Shown: in pieces, positions 18,786 to 26,084 of the stretch | How the letters are laid out: the number at the start of each line of letters is the position of its first letter | Numbering within the stretch: the stretch's first letter is position 1 | NCBI GenBank assembly: GCA_013314755.1 | Contig: JABUFA010000001.1 | Coordinates: 87,594 to 151,593, forward strand | Source of the DNA: Chthonomonadia bacterium | Lineage (GTDB): Bacteria > Armatimonadota > HRBIN16 | Direction: 5' to 3' | DNA: 64,000 nucleotides | Notes under the pieces: generated by a model | What the model saw: only the letters and a program-made list of their open reading frames with translations | Database searches by the model: none | Told to the model about the DNA's origin: nothing | Translations under genes and position numbers: made by a program

Positions 18786-20576
18786 TTACTGCCTGGATGG
18801 CTGTTCCACGAACTGTTTCAGAATCGCGTCCTGGTCGGCGAACGACCACTCTTCGCCGTCGGTGTCTACCGTCGCCCGTAACTGCTCCAGGTCCTTGCGA
18901 AGCATCATCTGTTCAATACTCTGCCCGGACGGAATCATCGGGTACACGTTCTCTTCGGTAGGCACCACGAAGTCAATAATCACCGGCTTGTGTTTCTGGC
19001 TGAGCGCCTCGCGCAGGGCTGGCTCGACGTCCTCGGCTTTGGTCACGCGCATGCCGATGGCGCCGTACGCCTCTGCCAGCTTCACAAAGTCGGGCGAGGC
19101 TTGCAGGTCCACCTCGCTGTACCGCTCGCTCCAGAACAGCTCCTGCCACTGGCGCACCATGCCCAGCGAGCGGTTGTTGATAATCGCCACGACGATGGGC
19201 AGTTCGTACACCACCGCTGTCATCAGCTCCTGCACGGTCATCTGGAAGGAGCCATCGCCATCGATACACACCACCTTCTCGTTAGGGAAGGCGAGCTGCA
19301 CTCCAATAGCCGCGGGCATACCAAAGCCCATCGTGCCCAGCCCACCGGAGGTGATGAACTGTCGCGGTCGCTTCACCTTGTAATACTGCGCTGCCCACAT
19401 CTGGTGCTGTCCCACGCCGGTGGTCACGATGGCGTTGCCTTCGGTCACCCGCCAGATTTCGTCAATCACGTACTCGGCGTGCATCTGCCCGTCCTTCGGA
19501 TAAATCAGCGGGAAGCGTTTCTTCCACTCCATAATCTGGCGGTTCCACTCGGTCGCAGGGCGAGGCTCCACATACTTCAGCAGTTCGCGAAGCACGGTCT
19601 TCACATCGCCCACAATCGGAATATCGCAGTGCACCACCTTGCCGATTTCGGCGGGGTCGATATCAATGTGGATGACCTTGGCGTATTTGGCGAACTGGTC
19701 CAGCTTGCCCGTCACGCGGTCATCGAAGCGTGCGCCCACCGCAATCAGCAGGTCGCAGTTGTGCACGGCGTGGTTGGCGTAGGCGGTGCCGTGCATCCCC
19801 AGCATTCCTAAGCAGTTAGGATGGTTCTCGTCGATGGCGCCTTTGCCCATCAGCGTGGTGGTGACCAGGATGTTGGTGCGTTCCGAGAGCTCGGTCACCT
19901 CCGCCTGCGCACCAGACTGCACCGCGCCGCCGCCCACGTACAGCACCGGACGCTTCGCCTCTTTAATCGCCTGCGCCGCCTTGCGAATCTGCATCTCGTG
20001 CCCCTTGTACGTCGGGCGATACGACGGGATGTCTACGTTCCGGTTGTACTGCGATGGGTCCCACTCAATCTTGCCAAGGCTTACGTCCAGAGGGATGTCT
20101 ACAAGCACAGGACCGGGGCGTCCTGACCGTGCGATGTAGAACGCTTCGGCGATGACGCGCGGGATGTCTTCCGTGCGCCTCAGCAGGAAGTTGTGTTTGG
20201 TGATAGGCATGGAGATGCCGATGGCGTCGGTTTCCTGAAAGGCGTCTTTACCGATGTAGGTGGTGCGCACCTGTCCGGTCAGCGCAATGATGGGAATGGA
20301 ATCCATCTGCGCGGTGGCGATGCCGGTAATCAGGTTCGTTGCGCCCGGACCGCTTGTCGCCAGGCAGACGCCCACCTTTCCCGTCGCGCGTGCGTAGCCA
20401 TCCGCCATGTGCGCGGCGCCCTGTTCATGCCGCACAAGGATGTGTTTGATGTCCTGGTAGTCGTACAGCGCGTCGTAGATGGGCAGAACGGCTCCGCCCG
20501 GGTAGCCGAAGATGAACTCCACGCCTTCCTGCCTCAAACACTCCAGCAGGATTTGTGCTCCAGACATTTTTGCCAT
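18786..20576 (-). CDS. ilvB: Acetolactate synthase large (catalytic) subunit
   Basis: 596 residues from ATG 20576, with GGAGGT 11 bases upstream; the open frame continues upstream through the T-box leader but is not coding. ThDP enzyme that makes 2-acetolactate (valine/leucine) and 2-aceto-2-hydroxybutyrate (isoleucine). The N-terminal VRHEQGAAHMADGYARATG holds the ThDP-activating glutamate; GPGATNLITGIATAQMDSIP follows; the C-terminal CIDGDGSFQM...NNRSLGMV is the GDG-NN ThDP/Mg motif. First gene of the branched-chain operon, controlled by the T-box. Confidence 0.97.
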   Translation of the reverse strand: MAKMSGAQILLECLRQEGVEFIFGYPGGAVLPIYDALYDYQDIKHILVRHEQGAAHMADGYARATGKVGVCLATSGPGATNLITGIATAQMDSIPIIALTGQVRTTYIGKDAFQETDAIGISMPITKHNFLLRRTEDIPRVIAEAFYIARSGRPGPVLVDIPLDVSLGKIEWDPSQYNRNVDIPSYRPTYKGHEMQIRKAAQAIKEAKRPVLYVGGGAVQSGAQAEVTELSERTNILVTTTLMGKGAIDENHPNCLGMLGMHGTAYANHAVHNCDLLIAVGARFDDRVTGKLDQFAKYAKVIHIDIDPAEIGKVVHCDIPIVGDVKTVLRELLKYVEPRPATEWNRQIMEWKKRFPLIYPKDGQMHAEYVIDEIWRVTEGNAIVTTGVGQHQMWAAQYYKVKRPRQFITSGGLGTMGFGMPAAIGVQLAFPNEKVVCIDGDGSFQMTVQELMTAVVYELPIVVAIINNRSLGMVRQWQELFWSERYSEVDLQASPDFVKLAEAYGAIGMRVTKAEDVEPALREALSQKHKPVIIDFVVPTEENVYPMIPSGQSIEQMMLRKDLEQLRATVDTDGEEWSFADQDAILKQFVEQPSRQ

Positions 20577-20612
20577 TTTGCAAACGACCTCCCTCTGTGT
20601 AGCCTTAGTATC

Positions 20613-20646
20613 AAAAAAGCCTCTCATCCCCCAAGGGACGAGAGGC
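20613..20646 (-). terminator. T-box leader intrinsic terminator
   Basis: On the minus strand GCCTCTCGTCCC pairs with GGGGATGAGAGGC (one G-T wobble) and is followed by TTTTTT. It sits immediately downstream of the T-box sequence and 37 bp before ilvB, as expected for transcription-attenuating T-boxes. Confidence 0.9.
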
Positions 20647-20932
20647 TGGATGACCTCACGTGGTACCACCCTTGTTGCTCGCGCCATTGGGCGGATACAG
20701 TAAACCGTACTAATTATCGGCTGCGCGAGCCACTCTTTGCGCGATATCGGGCGCACCCGGAGAGACCTACTCGAAACCTCCGCTCTTTCAGCCTCTCTGC
20801 TCCGAGGCGAGTTTCGGCAGGGGCGTCTACTGCCTCGCACCAGCCGGCAGCTCTCTGTAAGTCCACCGTCCGCCTACTACTCCTCTTCAACGCGTTCCCG
20901 GTATGAACTTGTCCAGCAAACTTGCGATTGGT
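20613..20932 (-). promoter_or_regulatory. T-box leader controlling ilvB operon, likely leucine-specific
   Basis: A ~320-nt leader on the minus strand. The antiterminator T-box AAGGGTGGTACCACG is at 20659-20673, just before the terminator. Stem I elements are visible further upstream: an AGTAG specifier-loop motif near 20877-20882, then the AG-bulge/apical signatures CAGAGAGCTGCC and GGTGCGAGGCAG. On the 3' side of stem I the segment GAAACTCG suggests a CUC (Leu) specifier; ACU is the alternative reading. Uncharged tRNA is expected to stabilise the antiterminator and allow transcription of ilvB and downstream genes. Leucine fits the operon content. Confidence 0.9.
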
Positions 20933-20938
20933 GCATAG

Positions 20939-20968
20939 TTTATACCACACCTCTGGAGAGTTTGTCAA
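20939..20968 (-). promoter_or_regulatory. Promoter of the ilv-leu operon
   Basis: On the minus strand a perfect TTGACA (20963-20968) and TATAAA (20939-20944) are separated by 18 bp. Initiation about 7 bases downstream would begin the T-box leader near 20932. Confidence 0.8.
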
Positions 20969-21049
20969 TACTTTTTGGGGACAATTTGGGAAATTGGTTG
21001 TTAAAGATGTTTTTATGCGAGAGAGATTCGGCTCACCGGGGGTTGCCCT

Positions 21050-21262
21050 CCAATTTGGGCGGATGCGTCGTTCCCTGGAGGGCAAGGCTCCTGCCGAGCC
21101 GTTTGAACCTAACCCCCAGATTCGCCTCCCCCCGCGTCGGGGAGAGGCTGGGAGAGGGGTTTGCTGTAGGAGGGGTGTCGTTAGCCCCCCCTGTCGTCCC
21201 CCCGCAAGCAGGGGGACACTCCCGCCCCGCCTGCGGGGATGTCAGGTGGGGCTGTTTCACGT
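21050..21262. repeat. Intergenic cluster of modular short repeats (cluster 3)
   Basis: No gene. Contains a CTGGAGGGCAAGGCTCCTGC unit (21075-21101, ending CGAGCCG), a CCCCGCGTCGGGGAGAGGC unit near 21129-21148, a CCCCCTGTCG/CCCCGCAAGCAGGGGG stretch near 21186-21213 and a reversed GGGGATGTCAGGTGGGGC unit near 21236-21253. The same units occur in the other clusters in different order and orientation. Confidence 0.8.
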
Positions 21263-21333
21263 CAAGGAGAAGGGCGTTGCTGAGGGGTTATGCAAGTCCT
21301 CTTATGAAGTTGTTAAGTTCAGAATATATACGT

Positions 21334-21580
21334 TATAGGAGTTACGCAGTTGAGGTGTGTTCGCGAAGGGTTCAGCTTGCTTACTGATTGCTCGGAAAGT
21401 TGAGATTCTTCGCTCCGCTCAGAATGACAGCCTTTATTTGTCATGATGGACATTTGTCTTGTCATGCTGAACGCAGTGAAGCATCTCGTTTTTAACCCCC
21501 TTCGCTCTGATTAGAATGACAGTTTATGTGACCTTGCATCGCGTTACTAGAAGTGGTTTCCCAACTGCGTAACTCCTATA
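21334..21580. mobile_element. 247-bp MITE-like element with 19-bp terminal inverted repeats
   Basis: The left end TATAGGAGTTACGCAGTTG (21334-21352) is repeated perfectly in inverse at the right end (21562-21580). Both sides are flanked by CGT, a possible 3-bp target duplication. The interior has no ORF. It carries degenerate copies of a TCTTCGCTCCGCTCAGAATG-type repeat, in direct (about 21402-21430 and 21497-21524) and inverted (about 21461-21489) orientation. It is too short to encode a transposase, so if mobile it needs one in trans. Confidence 0.7.
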
Positions 21581-21599
21581 CGTTACCTTCTTGAGGGGG

Positions 21600-21626
21600 T
21601 TGACTCTTTTTTTTTCGAGATATAAT
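21600..21626 (+). promoter_or_regulatory. Promoter of the secreted-protein pair
   Basis: TTGACT (21600-21605) and a perfect TATAAT (21621-21626) with a T-rich 15-bp spacer, shorter than the ideal 17. The strong ribosome site GGAGAGGAGGT and ATG at 21659 follow. Confidence 0.6.
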
Positions 21627-21658
21627 GATGCAAAACATAGGAGAGGAGGTAAAGAACA

Positions 21659-22114
21659 ATGCGTAGCCTAACGGTCATCGGTTTGTTTGTGGTTGCAATC
21701 AGTAGCATCTTCGCCGGGAAGGCTACGGCTCAGTACTTTGGATATCTCCCTACGCAAACAGGAGGAGCTGAGCAGCAGTCGGTGGAGTTTCGCAGCAACC
21801 AGTGGGGTGAGTATGTCCTCTACCAACGTGACATGGATACAGTACTGGTGGGCTTTCCACCACAGCAGATGCTGGTGCTTGATACTACTTGCTATGCATG
21901 GTATGATTCCACTGCGTCCATCCCAAGGTGGTGGTCACAAAGGTTCGAGGGGCAGGATGGTACACGTCGCTACCTCATCGGAGCGCGCGCACGATTGGTA
22001 ACCCAACGGGAGCGTTTCAGAGACATCTTTTATCTGGAGAATCTTCGCCCGAACACAGATATCTATAAAGACCCTTGGCTGCAGGTTATTCAGACAGTGT
22101 ACGTGGTTCCATAA
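21659..22114 (+). CDS. Secreted hypothetical protein
   Basis: 151 residues. A signal peptide (MRSLTVIGLFVVAISSIFAG, cleavage likely after KATA) precedes a mature domain rich in aromatic residues (YAWYDSTASIPRWW). No known family recognised. Its own promoter and strong ribosome site are clear. The next secreted protein follows 21 bp later, so they probably form a two-gene unit exported together. Base composition is more A+T-rich than the neighbours. Confidence 0.75.
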   Translation: MRSLTVIGLFVVAISSIFAGKATAQYFGYLPTQTGGAEQQSVEFRSNQWGEYVLYQRDMDTVLVGFPPQQMLVLDTTCYAWYDSTASIPRWWSQRFEGQDGTRRYLIGARARLVTQRERFRDIFYLENLRPNTDIYKDPWLQVIQTVYVVP

Positions 22115-22135
22115 CTCTTTCCGGAGGTGAGAACC

Positions 22136-23194
22136 GTGCATCGACGCTGGGCATGGTTGCCAAAGGGCATCCTGCTGTGTTCTCTGCTCTTAGCGATAAA
22201 TGTCGCTTGGGCTCAGTCTCGAGATGACGTTTCTGACCGGCGGGAGCCGCCCCCTATTCACATCACAGAGATTTTGGAGCGATTTGCCAGGCAAAATAAA
22301 GTCAATGTACTGGCGGATTACTATGCTACCGAGCATTCATCCGCAGTCTGGCGTGAAGCAAGCATGCTCCAGTCGTTAAATCTACAAACGATCCTGCAAT
22401 TATATCGTCGCAATCTCGCAGTTCAAATAGGCAACACCTTCGTCTTAATGAGATCGGGACCTGTCATTAATTCTCATGACGCATACGTCCAGTTCAACGA
22501 AAGGCGCGCAGAGCAAATTTTCGACTCGCTATTCTGGCAGAACGCTAAGCTGGACGTGCGCGTCAAAAAAGAGGAAACAGGCGCTATGCGAGTCACCATA
22601 CGTGCATCCGATGTTTCAATCAAACAGCTTTGCGAGCAGTTCGAGAAACAAACGGGTTGGAAGATTGAAGTAGATGCAGAAGTAGCCAACAAGCGCGTGT
22701 TCGCCTACTGGGATTCGGCACCACCTGGTGAGATATTGGAAGCCATTTCTGTGCTATTACAGACGCCCGTGCAGGCAAAGCTGCTGCTTACTCAACAGCA
22801 AAAAGAGGCGCGAAAGGATGCCTTCCAGCGAATGCTGGAAGAGTATCCACTGGCGAAACGCTGGCAACGGTCGGACGAGCTGTTGCCCGATTTGCTGTCT
22901 GCATTGACCCCTGAAGAAAGGCAACAGTATCAGCGCGGAGAGATGGTAAGGTTGGATCTGTCGCGCCTGTCTGGAGAAGTTTATGAACGGGCATTGCAGT
23001 ACGTTGCCTTCGCGATTGAGCAATCGATCGCTCAGGACCCGTCGGATCGGCTGTTGGCATCACTGCGCGATAGGCTGCGCGAGGTAGAGATCGCACTCTT
23101 CCTTCCCAGCGTAGATAGGGACATGGGGACTTTTGCAACCGGTATAGGAATTGGGATAAGACACCCAGAAGACGGAATTTGGACATACTTTTAG
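22136..23194 (+). CDS. Secreted protein with two STN/secretin-N-like modules
   Basis: 352 residues. Signal peptide GILLCSLLLAINVAWAQS. Two segments resemble the short secretin/TonB N-terminal domain: residues ~35-105 (ITEILERFARQNKVNVLADY ... VQIGNTFVLM) and ~140-210 (MRVTIRASDVSIKQLCEQFE ... GWKIEVDAEV). No secretin pore or TonB barrel follows. The C-terminal half is helical. GTG 22136 lies 8 bases after GGAGG; the GTG at 22127 overlaps that site and is unlikely. Function unknown; partner of the preceding secreted gene. Fold assignment is inference from residue pattern. Confidence 0.7.
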   Translation: MHRRWAWLPKGILLCSLLLAINVAWAQSRDDVSDRREPPPIHITEILERFARQNKVNVLADYYATEHSSAVWREASMLQSLNLQTILQLYRRNLAVQIGNTFVLMRSGPVINSHDAYVQFNERRAEQIFDSLFWQNAKLDVRVKKEETGAMRVTIRASDVSIKQLCEQFEKQTGWKIEVDAEVANKRVFAYWDSAPPGEILEAISVLLQTPVQAKLLLTQQQKEARKDAFQRMLEEYPLAKRWQRSDELLPDLLSALTPEERQQYQRGEMVRLDLSRLSGEVYERALQYVAFAIEQSIAQDPSDRLLASLRDRLREVEIALFLPSVDRDMGTFATGIGIGIRHPEDGIWTYF

Positions 23195-23232
23195 AAGGGG
23201 AATTAGGGAAGACTGCTCCACCCAAAGCCAAA

Positions 23233-23254
23233 CAGCCCGCCGGATGGCGGGCTG
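23233..23254. terminator. Convergent-gene hairpin
   Basis: Perfect 9-bp stem CAGCCCGCC/GGCGGGCTG with a GGAT loop between the convergent STN-like and PEP-CTERM genes. On the minus strand it is followed by TTTGG, on the plus strand by TTGTGG. Confidence 0.7.
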
Positions 23255-23286
23255 TTGTGGAATACGGAGGCTTGCGCAGGCGGGGA

Positions 23287-23865
23287 CTAGCCGGCACGGC
23301 GTCGCCGTACCGAATAACCCAGTAGCCCAGCAATACCCGTGCCCAGAGCAAGCAACCCACCCGGCTCGGGCACCGGCACCAGGCTGAGCGTCAGCAGATA
23401 CTTGATGTTCTGCGAATGTGTGCCGTTGAATGGGATCCCGTCGTCTCCGAGGAACGTGGCGCCTACGTCAGGATAACCACTTACCGCCACTCGCCAGTTG
23501 CCGTTGCTGTAGATAAGGCCAGACAGCACATTGGGCGCGTACAGGTCGTAAGCAGCAAAGTTTGCAGAGGGGTCAAAAATGCCCAGTGCGCTGGAATTGC
23601 TCAGCGAGCCGGGAACTATCACCAGCTGCGCTGCGAAGAAATCTCCTGCCAGCAAGGGTATCTGGAAGTAATCTACATCACCAGGTGCAACCGAACCCAG
23701 AATGCTCACCGAACCCGTTGGGGTAAATAACGTACGGGCTATCAGCTGGGCACTGCCAAAAGTATCATTCGGTTCCAGCTCTGGAATTGGGCTACCAGCA
23801 AACACCGGCAGTGCGGTAACCGCACCCACCAGCACCGCTATCAGAACGCTTCTTAGCTTCCGCAT
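23287..23865 (-). CDS. PEP-CTERM surface protein with PPC-like domain
   Basis: 192 residues from ATG 23865 (AGGAGG 7 bases upstream). Signal peptide up to LPVFAGS, then IPELEPNDTFGSAQLI, the entry signature of pre-peptidase C-terminal (PPC) beta-sandwich domains, and IYSNGNWRVAVSGY. The C-terminus is a classic exosortase sorting signal: VPVPEPGG, a hydrophobic helix GLLALGTGIAGLLGY and the basic tail SVRRRRAG. Such proteins are processed by exosortase and delivered to the envelope or extracellular matrix. No exosortase gene is in the window. A sigma-54 promoter precedes it. Confidence 0.88.
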   Translation of the reverse strand: MRKLRSVLIAVLVGAVTALPVFAGSPIPELEPNDTFGSAQLIARTLFTPTGSVSILGSVAPGDVDYFQIPLLAGDFFAAQLVIVPGSLSNSSALGIFDPSANFAAYDLYAPNVLSGLIYSNGNWRVAVSGYPDVGATFLGDDGIPFNGTHSQNIKYLLTLSLVPVPEPGGLLALGTGIAGLLGYSVRRRRAG

Positions 23866-23906
23866 TATCCATCCTCCTTTCGTATCATACCCGTACACTA
23901 CTATAG

Positions 23907-23922
23907 TGCAAGATTCGTGCCA
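23907..23922 (-). promoter_or_regulatory. Sigma-54 (-24/-12) promoter of PEP-CTERM gene
   Basis: On the minus strand TGGCACGAATCTTGCA matches the RpoN consensus TGGCAC-N5-TTGC exactly. The -12 element ends 42 bases before the ATG at 23865. Nearly identical to the site at 47820-47835 before the other PEP-CTERM gene. Confidence 0.88.
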
Positions 23923-23933
23923 AAACAAGGGGT

Positions 23934-23960
23934 ACGGCTCCTTTTTTGCGAAAAAGCCGT
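23934..23960. other. Hairpin between cstA and the sigma-54 promoter
   Basis: ACGGCT/AGCCGT arms with T-rich and A-rich inner segments (CCTTTTTTGCGAAAAA). Lies 26 bp after the cstA stop and 11 bp upstream of the -24 element; it could end cstA transcription. Confidence 0.4.
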
Positions 23961-23986
23961 TAAGAATACTTGTTTTGTATTTTTTA

Positions 23987-25714
23987 TCAATCTCCGCCTT
24001 CCACCTGCACCGCCTGATAGGCCACCTGGGGCTGGCGAATGGTGCTCATCGCCTCCTTGACCAGCCATATCGCCAGCACCAGGATAACCCCTGCGAAGCT
24101 CAGAAGCAGCCAGTTTCCCTGCTTCCAGAAGCTGGACATACTCCACAGCAGAGCGCTGATGGTGACCACCAGCATGAAAGCCATCGGCACAGCGGTGTAC
24201 ACCGTAGACCGCCCCAGCGCACGCAGGTACAGCGACACCACCAGCAGAGACAACCCAGCCAGCAACTGGTTAGACGTGCCGAACAGCTGCCACAGGATGG
24301 AGCCGAGCGGCTTGAGCTGACCCGTTACCGGGTCGGGAGAGCGCATAAGTGCAAATCCTCCGATGAATCCCACTGCAATGGCTGTGGCTACCAACGGGTT
24401 CTGAAGCACCGTCAGCCGCCACGCCCCGCCCAGTTCCTGAATGTTGTATCGGATGAGCCGGGTGCCGCTGTCCAGCGTGGTGAGCGCAAAGCCCACCGCC
24501 ACGGTAGCCACAAACACTTTTGCCAGCTCCAGCGGCACACCGCTGAAGGAGACAATGGTGCCGGCTCCGTGCACGAAGTTCGCCAGAGCGTGCGTGCCTG
24601 CGCTCTTCCAGTCGGCATAGCGAGCGGACCACTCGGCAAACGAGCCCATTCCCGCCGAGACGCCTATCAACGCCAGCGTCGCCAGCAAGCCTTCGGTCAG
24701 CATCCCTCCGAACGCCACCGGTCTGGCATGGCTTTCCCGGGCAATCTGCTTGGAGGTAGTGCCCGACGCCACCAGCGAGTGAAATCCCGAAACCGCCCCA
24801 CATGCCACCGTAATGAACAGCATGGGGAAAAGCGGTTGCAGAGAAGACGCCGAGGTGTTGACGGCTGGCGCGGTGATGCGCGGATTGCCCACCACCGTGC
24901 CGACAAACAGCAGGATCATGCCCAGATACAGCTGGAACGAGTTCACATAGTCGCGCGGCTGAAGCAGAAGCCACACCGGCAACACAGAGGCGGCGAAAGC
25001 GTAAACCATCAGCACATACGTCCACCGCTCTGGTGTTAGCGACGCGCCCGCGACGCTGGTAATGGGCATTTGCACCCCCACCCACACGAAGAACAGACTG
25101 GCGATAACCGCCAGCACCGTCAGCGGGGTGAGGGCAGTGCGCAGGCGATAGTGCAGAGTCCCTACCACCAGGGCAATCAGGATGAGCATGACACTCGGAA
25201 GCACCGCCTCCGGCACGTGTCCACCTTCAGCAGACCCCGCTCCGGGCGCGAACAGCATGGAGATATTCACTACGAACACGCCCATCGCCAGCGAGAGCGC
25301 GAAGATGGCGAACAGCAAGAACAGGATACGCGCACGATGCCCCATCACGTCGGCGGTCACGTCGGCGATAGAACGCGCCCGATTGCGCACGGAAGCCACC
25401 AGACAGCCCATGTCGTGTACCGCGCCCACGAAGATGCTGCCAACTACAATCCAGATGAGGGCAGGAAGCCATCCCCAGACCACGGCGATAGCCGGTCCCA
25501 GCAACGGTCCCAGACCGGCGATAGAAGCGAAGTGATGCCCAAACAGCACGGGCGCGGGGGCGGGTACATAGTCCACATCATCTCGCTCGGTGTGCGCGGG
25601 GGTAGGGTTATCATCGTTCAAGCGGAAGACCTTCTGCGCCAGAAACCCACCATACCAGCGATATGCAACCCACAGGGCAAGTGCCACAAAGAGCACAATC
25701 CACACTGCCTGCAA
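23987..25714 (-). CDS. cstA: Carbon starvation protein A / peptide transporter
   Basis: 575 residues, many membrane segments. Family motifs: DDVDYVPAPAPVLFGHHFAS near residue 45, the helix GPAIAVVWGWLPALIWI and AVHDMGCLVASVRNRARSI, VACGAVSGFHSLVASGTTSK, and TTLDSGTRLIRYNIQE. CstA-family proteins import peptides or pyruvate during carbon limitation. A TTG start at 25714 is used because it opens just before the first helix, with GGAGGG upstream; it is uncertain. The gene follows panD by 19 bp and is the last member of the ccm operon. Confidence 0.9.
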   Translation of the reverse strand: MQAVWIVLFVALALWVAYRWYGGFLAQKVFRLNDDNPTPAHTERDDVDYVPAPAPVLFGHHFASIAGLGPLLGPAIAVVWGWLPALIWIVVGSIFVGAVHDMGCLVASVRNRARSIADVTADVMGHRARILFLLFAIFALSLAMGVFVVNISMLFAPGAGSAEGGHVPEAVLPSVMLILIALVVGTLHYRLRTALTPLTVLAVIASLFFVWVGVQMPITSVAGASLTPERWTYVLMVYAFAASVLPVWLLLQPRDYVNSFQLYLGMILLFVGTVVGNPRITAPAVNTSASSLQPLFPMLFITVACGAVSGFHSLVASGTTSKQIARESHARPVAFGGMLTEGLLATLALIGVSAGMGSFAEWSARYADWKSAGTHALANFVHGAGTIVSFSGVPLELAKVFVATVAVGFALTTLDSGTRLIRYNIQELGGAWRLTVLQNPLVATAIAVGFIGGFALMRSPDPVTGQLKPLGSILWQLFGTSNQLLAGLSLLVVSLYLRALGRSTVYTAVPMAFMLVVTISALLWSMSSFWKQGNWLLLSFAGVILVLAIWLVKEAMSTIRQPQVAYQAVQVEGGD

Positions 25715-25733
25715 ACCAGGGTCACCCTCCTTC

Positions 25734-26081
25734 TTACAGGTACTTCACGAACCGGTTGTGGTCATCCACCAGAATGATGCGAGGCGTTATCGGCTCGTCG
25801 GTGAGCGCAAAAGCGGCGATGATAATCTTCTGTCCAACCGCAACCCTCAGTGCCGCAGCGCCGTTGATACAGATAACCCCACTGCCCGGCTCGCCGGCGA
25901 TGGCGTAGGTTTCAAACCGTTCGCCGTTCGTCAGGTTCCAGACGTGCACCAGCTCGCCGGGCAGAAGGTCTACTCGCTCCATCAGGTCGGCGTCAATGGT
26001 GATACTGCCGATATAGTCTACATTGGCTTCGGTAATGGTGGCGCGATGGATTTTGCTTTTCAGAACCTGTCTGAGCACCAT
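25734..26081 (-). CDS. panD: Aspartate 1-decarboxylase (pyruvoyl-dependent)
   Basis: 115 residues. Makes beta-alanine for pantothenate. The self-processing site YIGSITID is intact, with cleavage expected between G25 and S26 to create the pyruvoyl group; [16 protein letters not shown] and the C-terminal [14 protein letters not shown] segment are standard. It begins 3 bp after the ccmF stop and precedes cstA, whereas panB and panC are together 29 kb away. ATG start. Function is secure; the operon context is unusual. Confidence 0.96.
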   Translation of the reverse strand: MVLRQVLKSKIHRATITEANVDYIGSITIDADLMERVDLLPGELVHVWNLTNGERFETYAIAGEPGSGVICINGAAALRVAVGQKIIIAAFALTDEPITPRIILVDDHNRFVKYL

Positions 26082-26084
26082 GCG

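Noticed and set aside
20577-20840. N-terminal extension of ilvB
   Set aside because: The frame is open, but it would translate the T-box antiterminator and terminator; the ATG at 20576 gives the normal protein.
20737-21387. 216-codon plus-strand frame across the ilv promoter region
   Set aside because: Crosses the T-box leader, promoter and repeat cluster; no ribosome site or domain.
23702-25039. 445-codon plus-strand open frame
   Set aside because: Runs antisense through the PEP-CTERM gene, its sigma-54 promoter and cstA; composition is Arg/His/Gln-rich.
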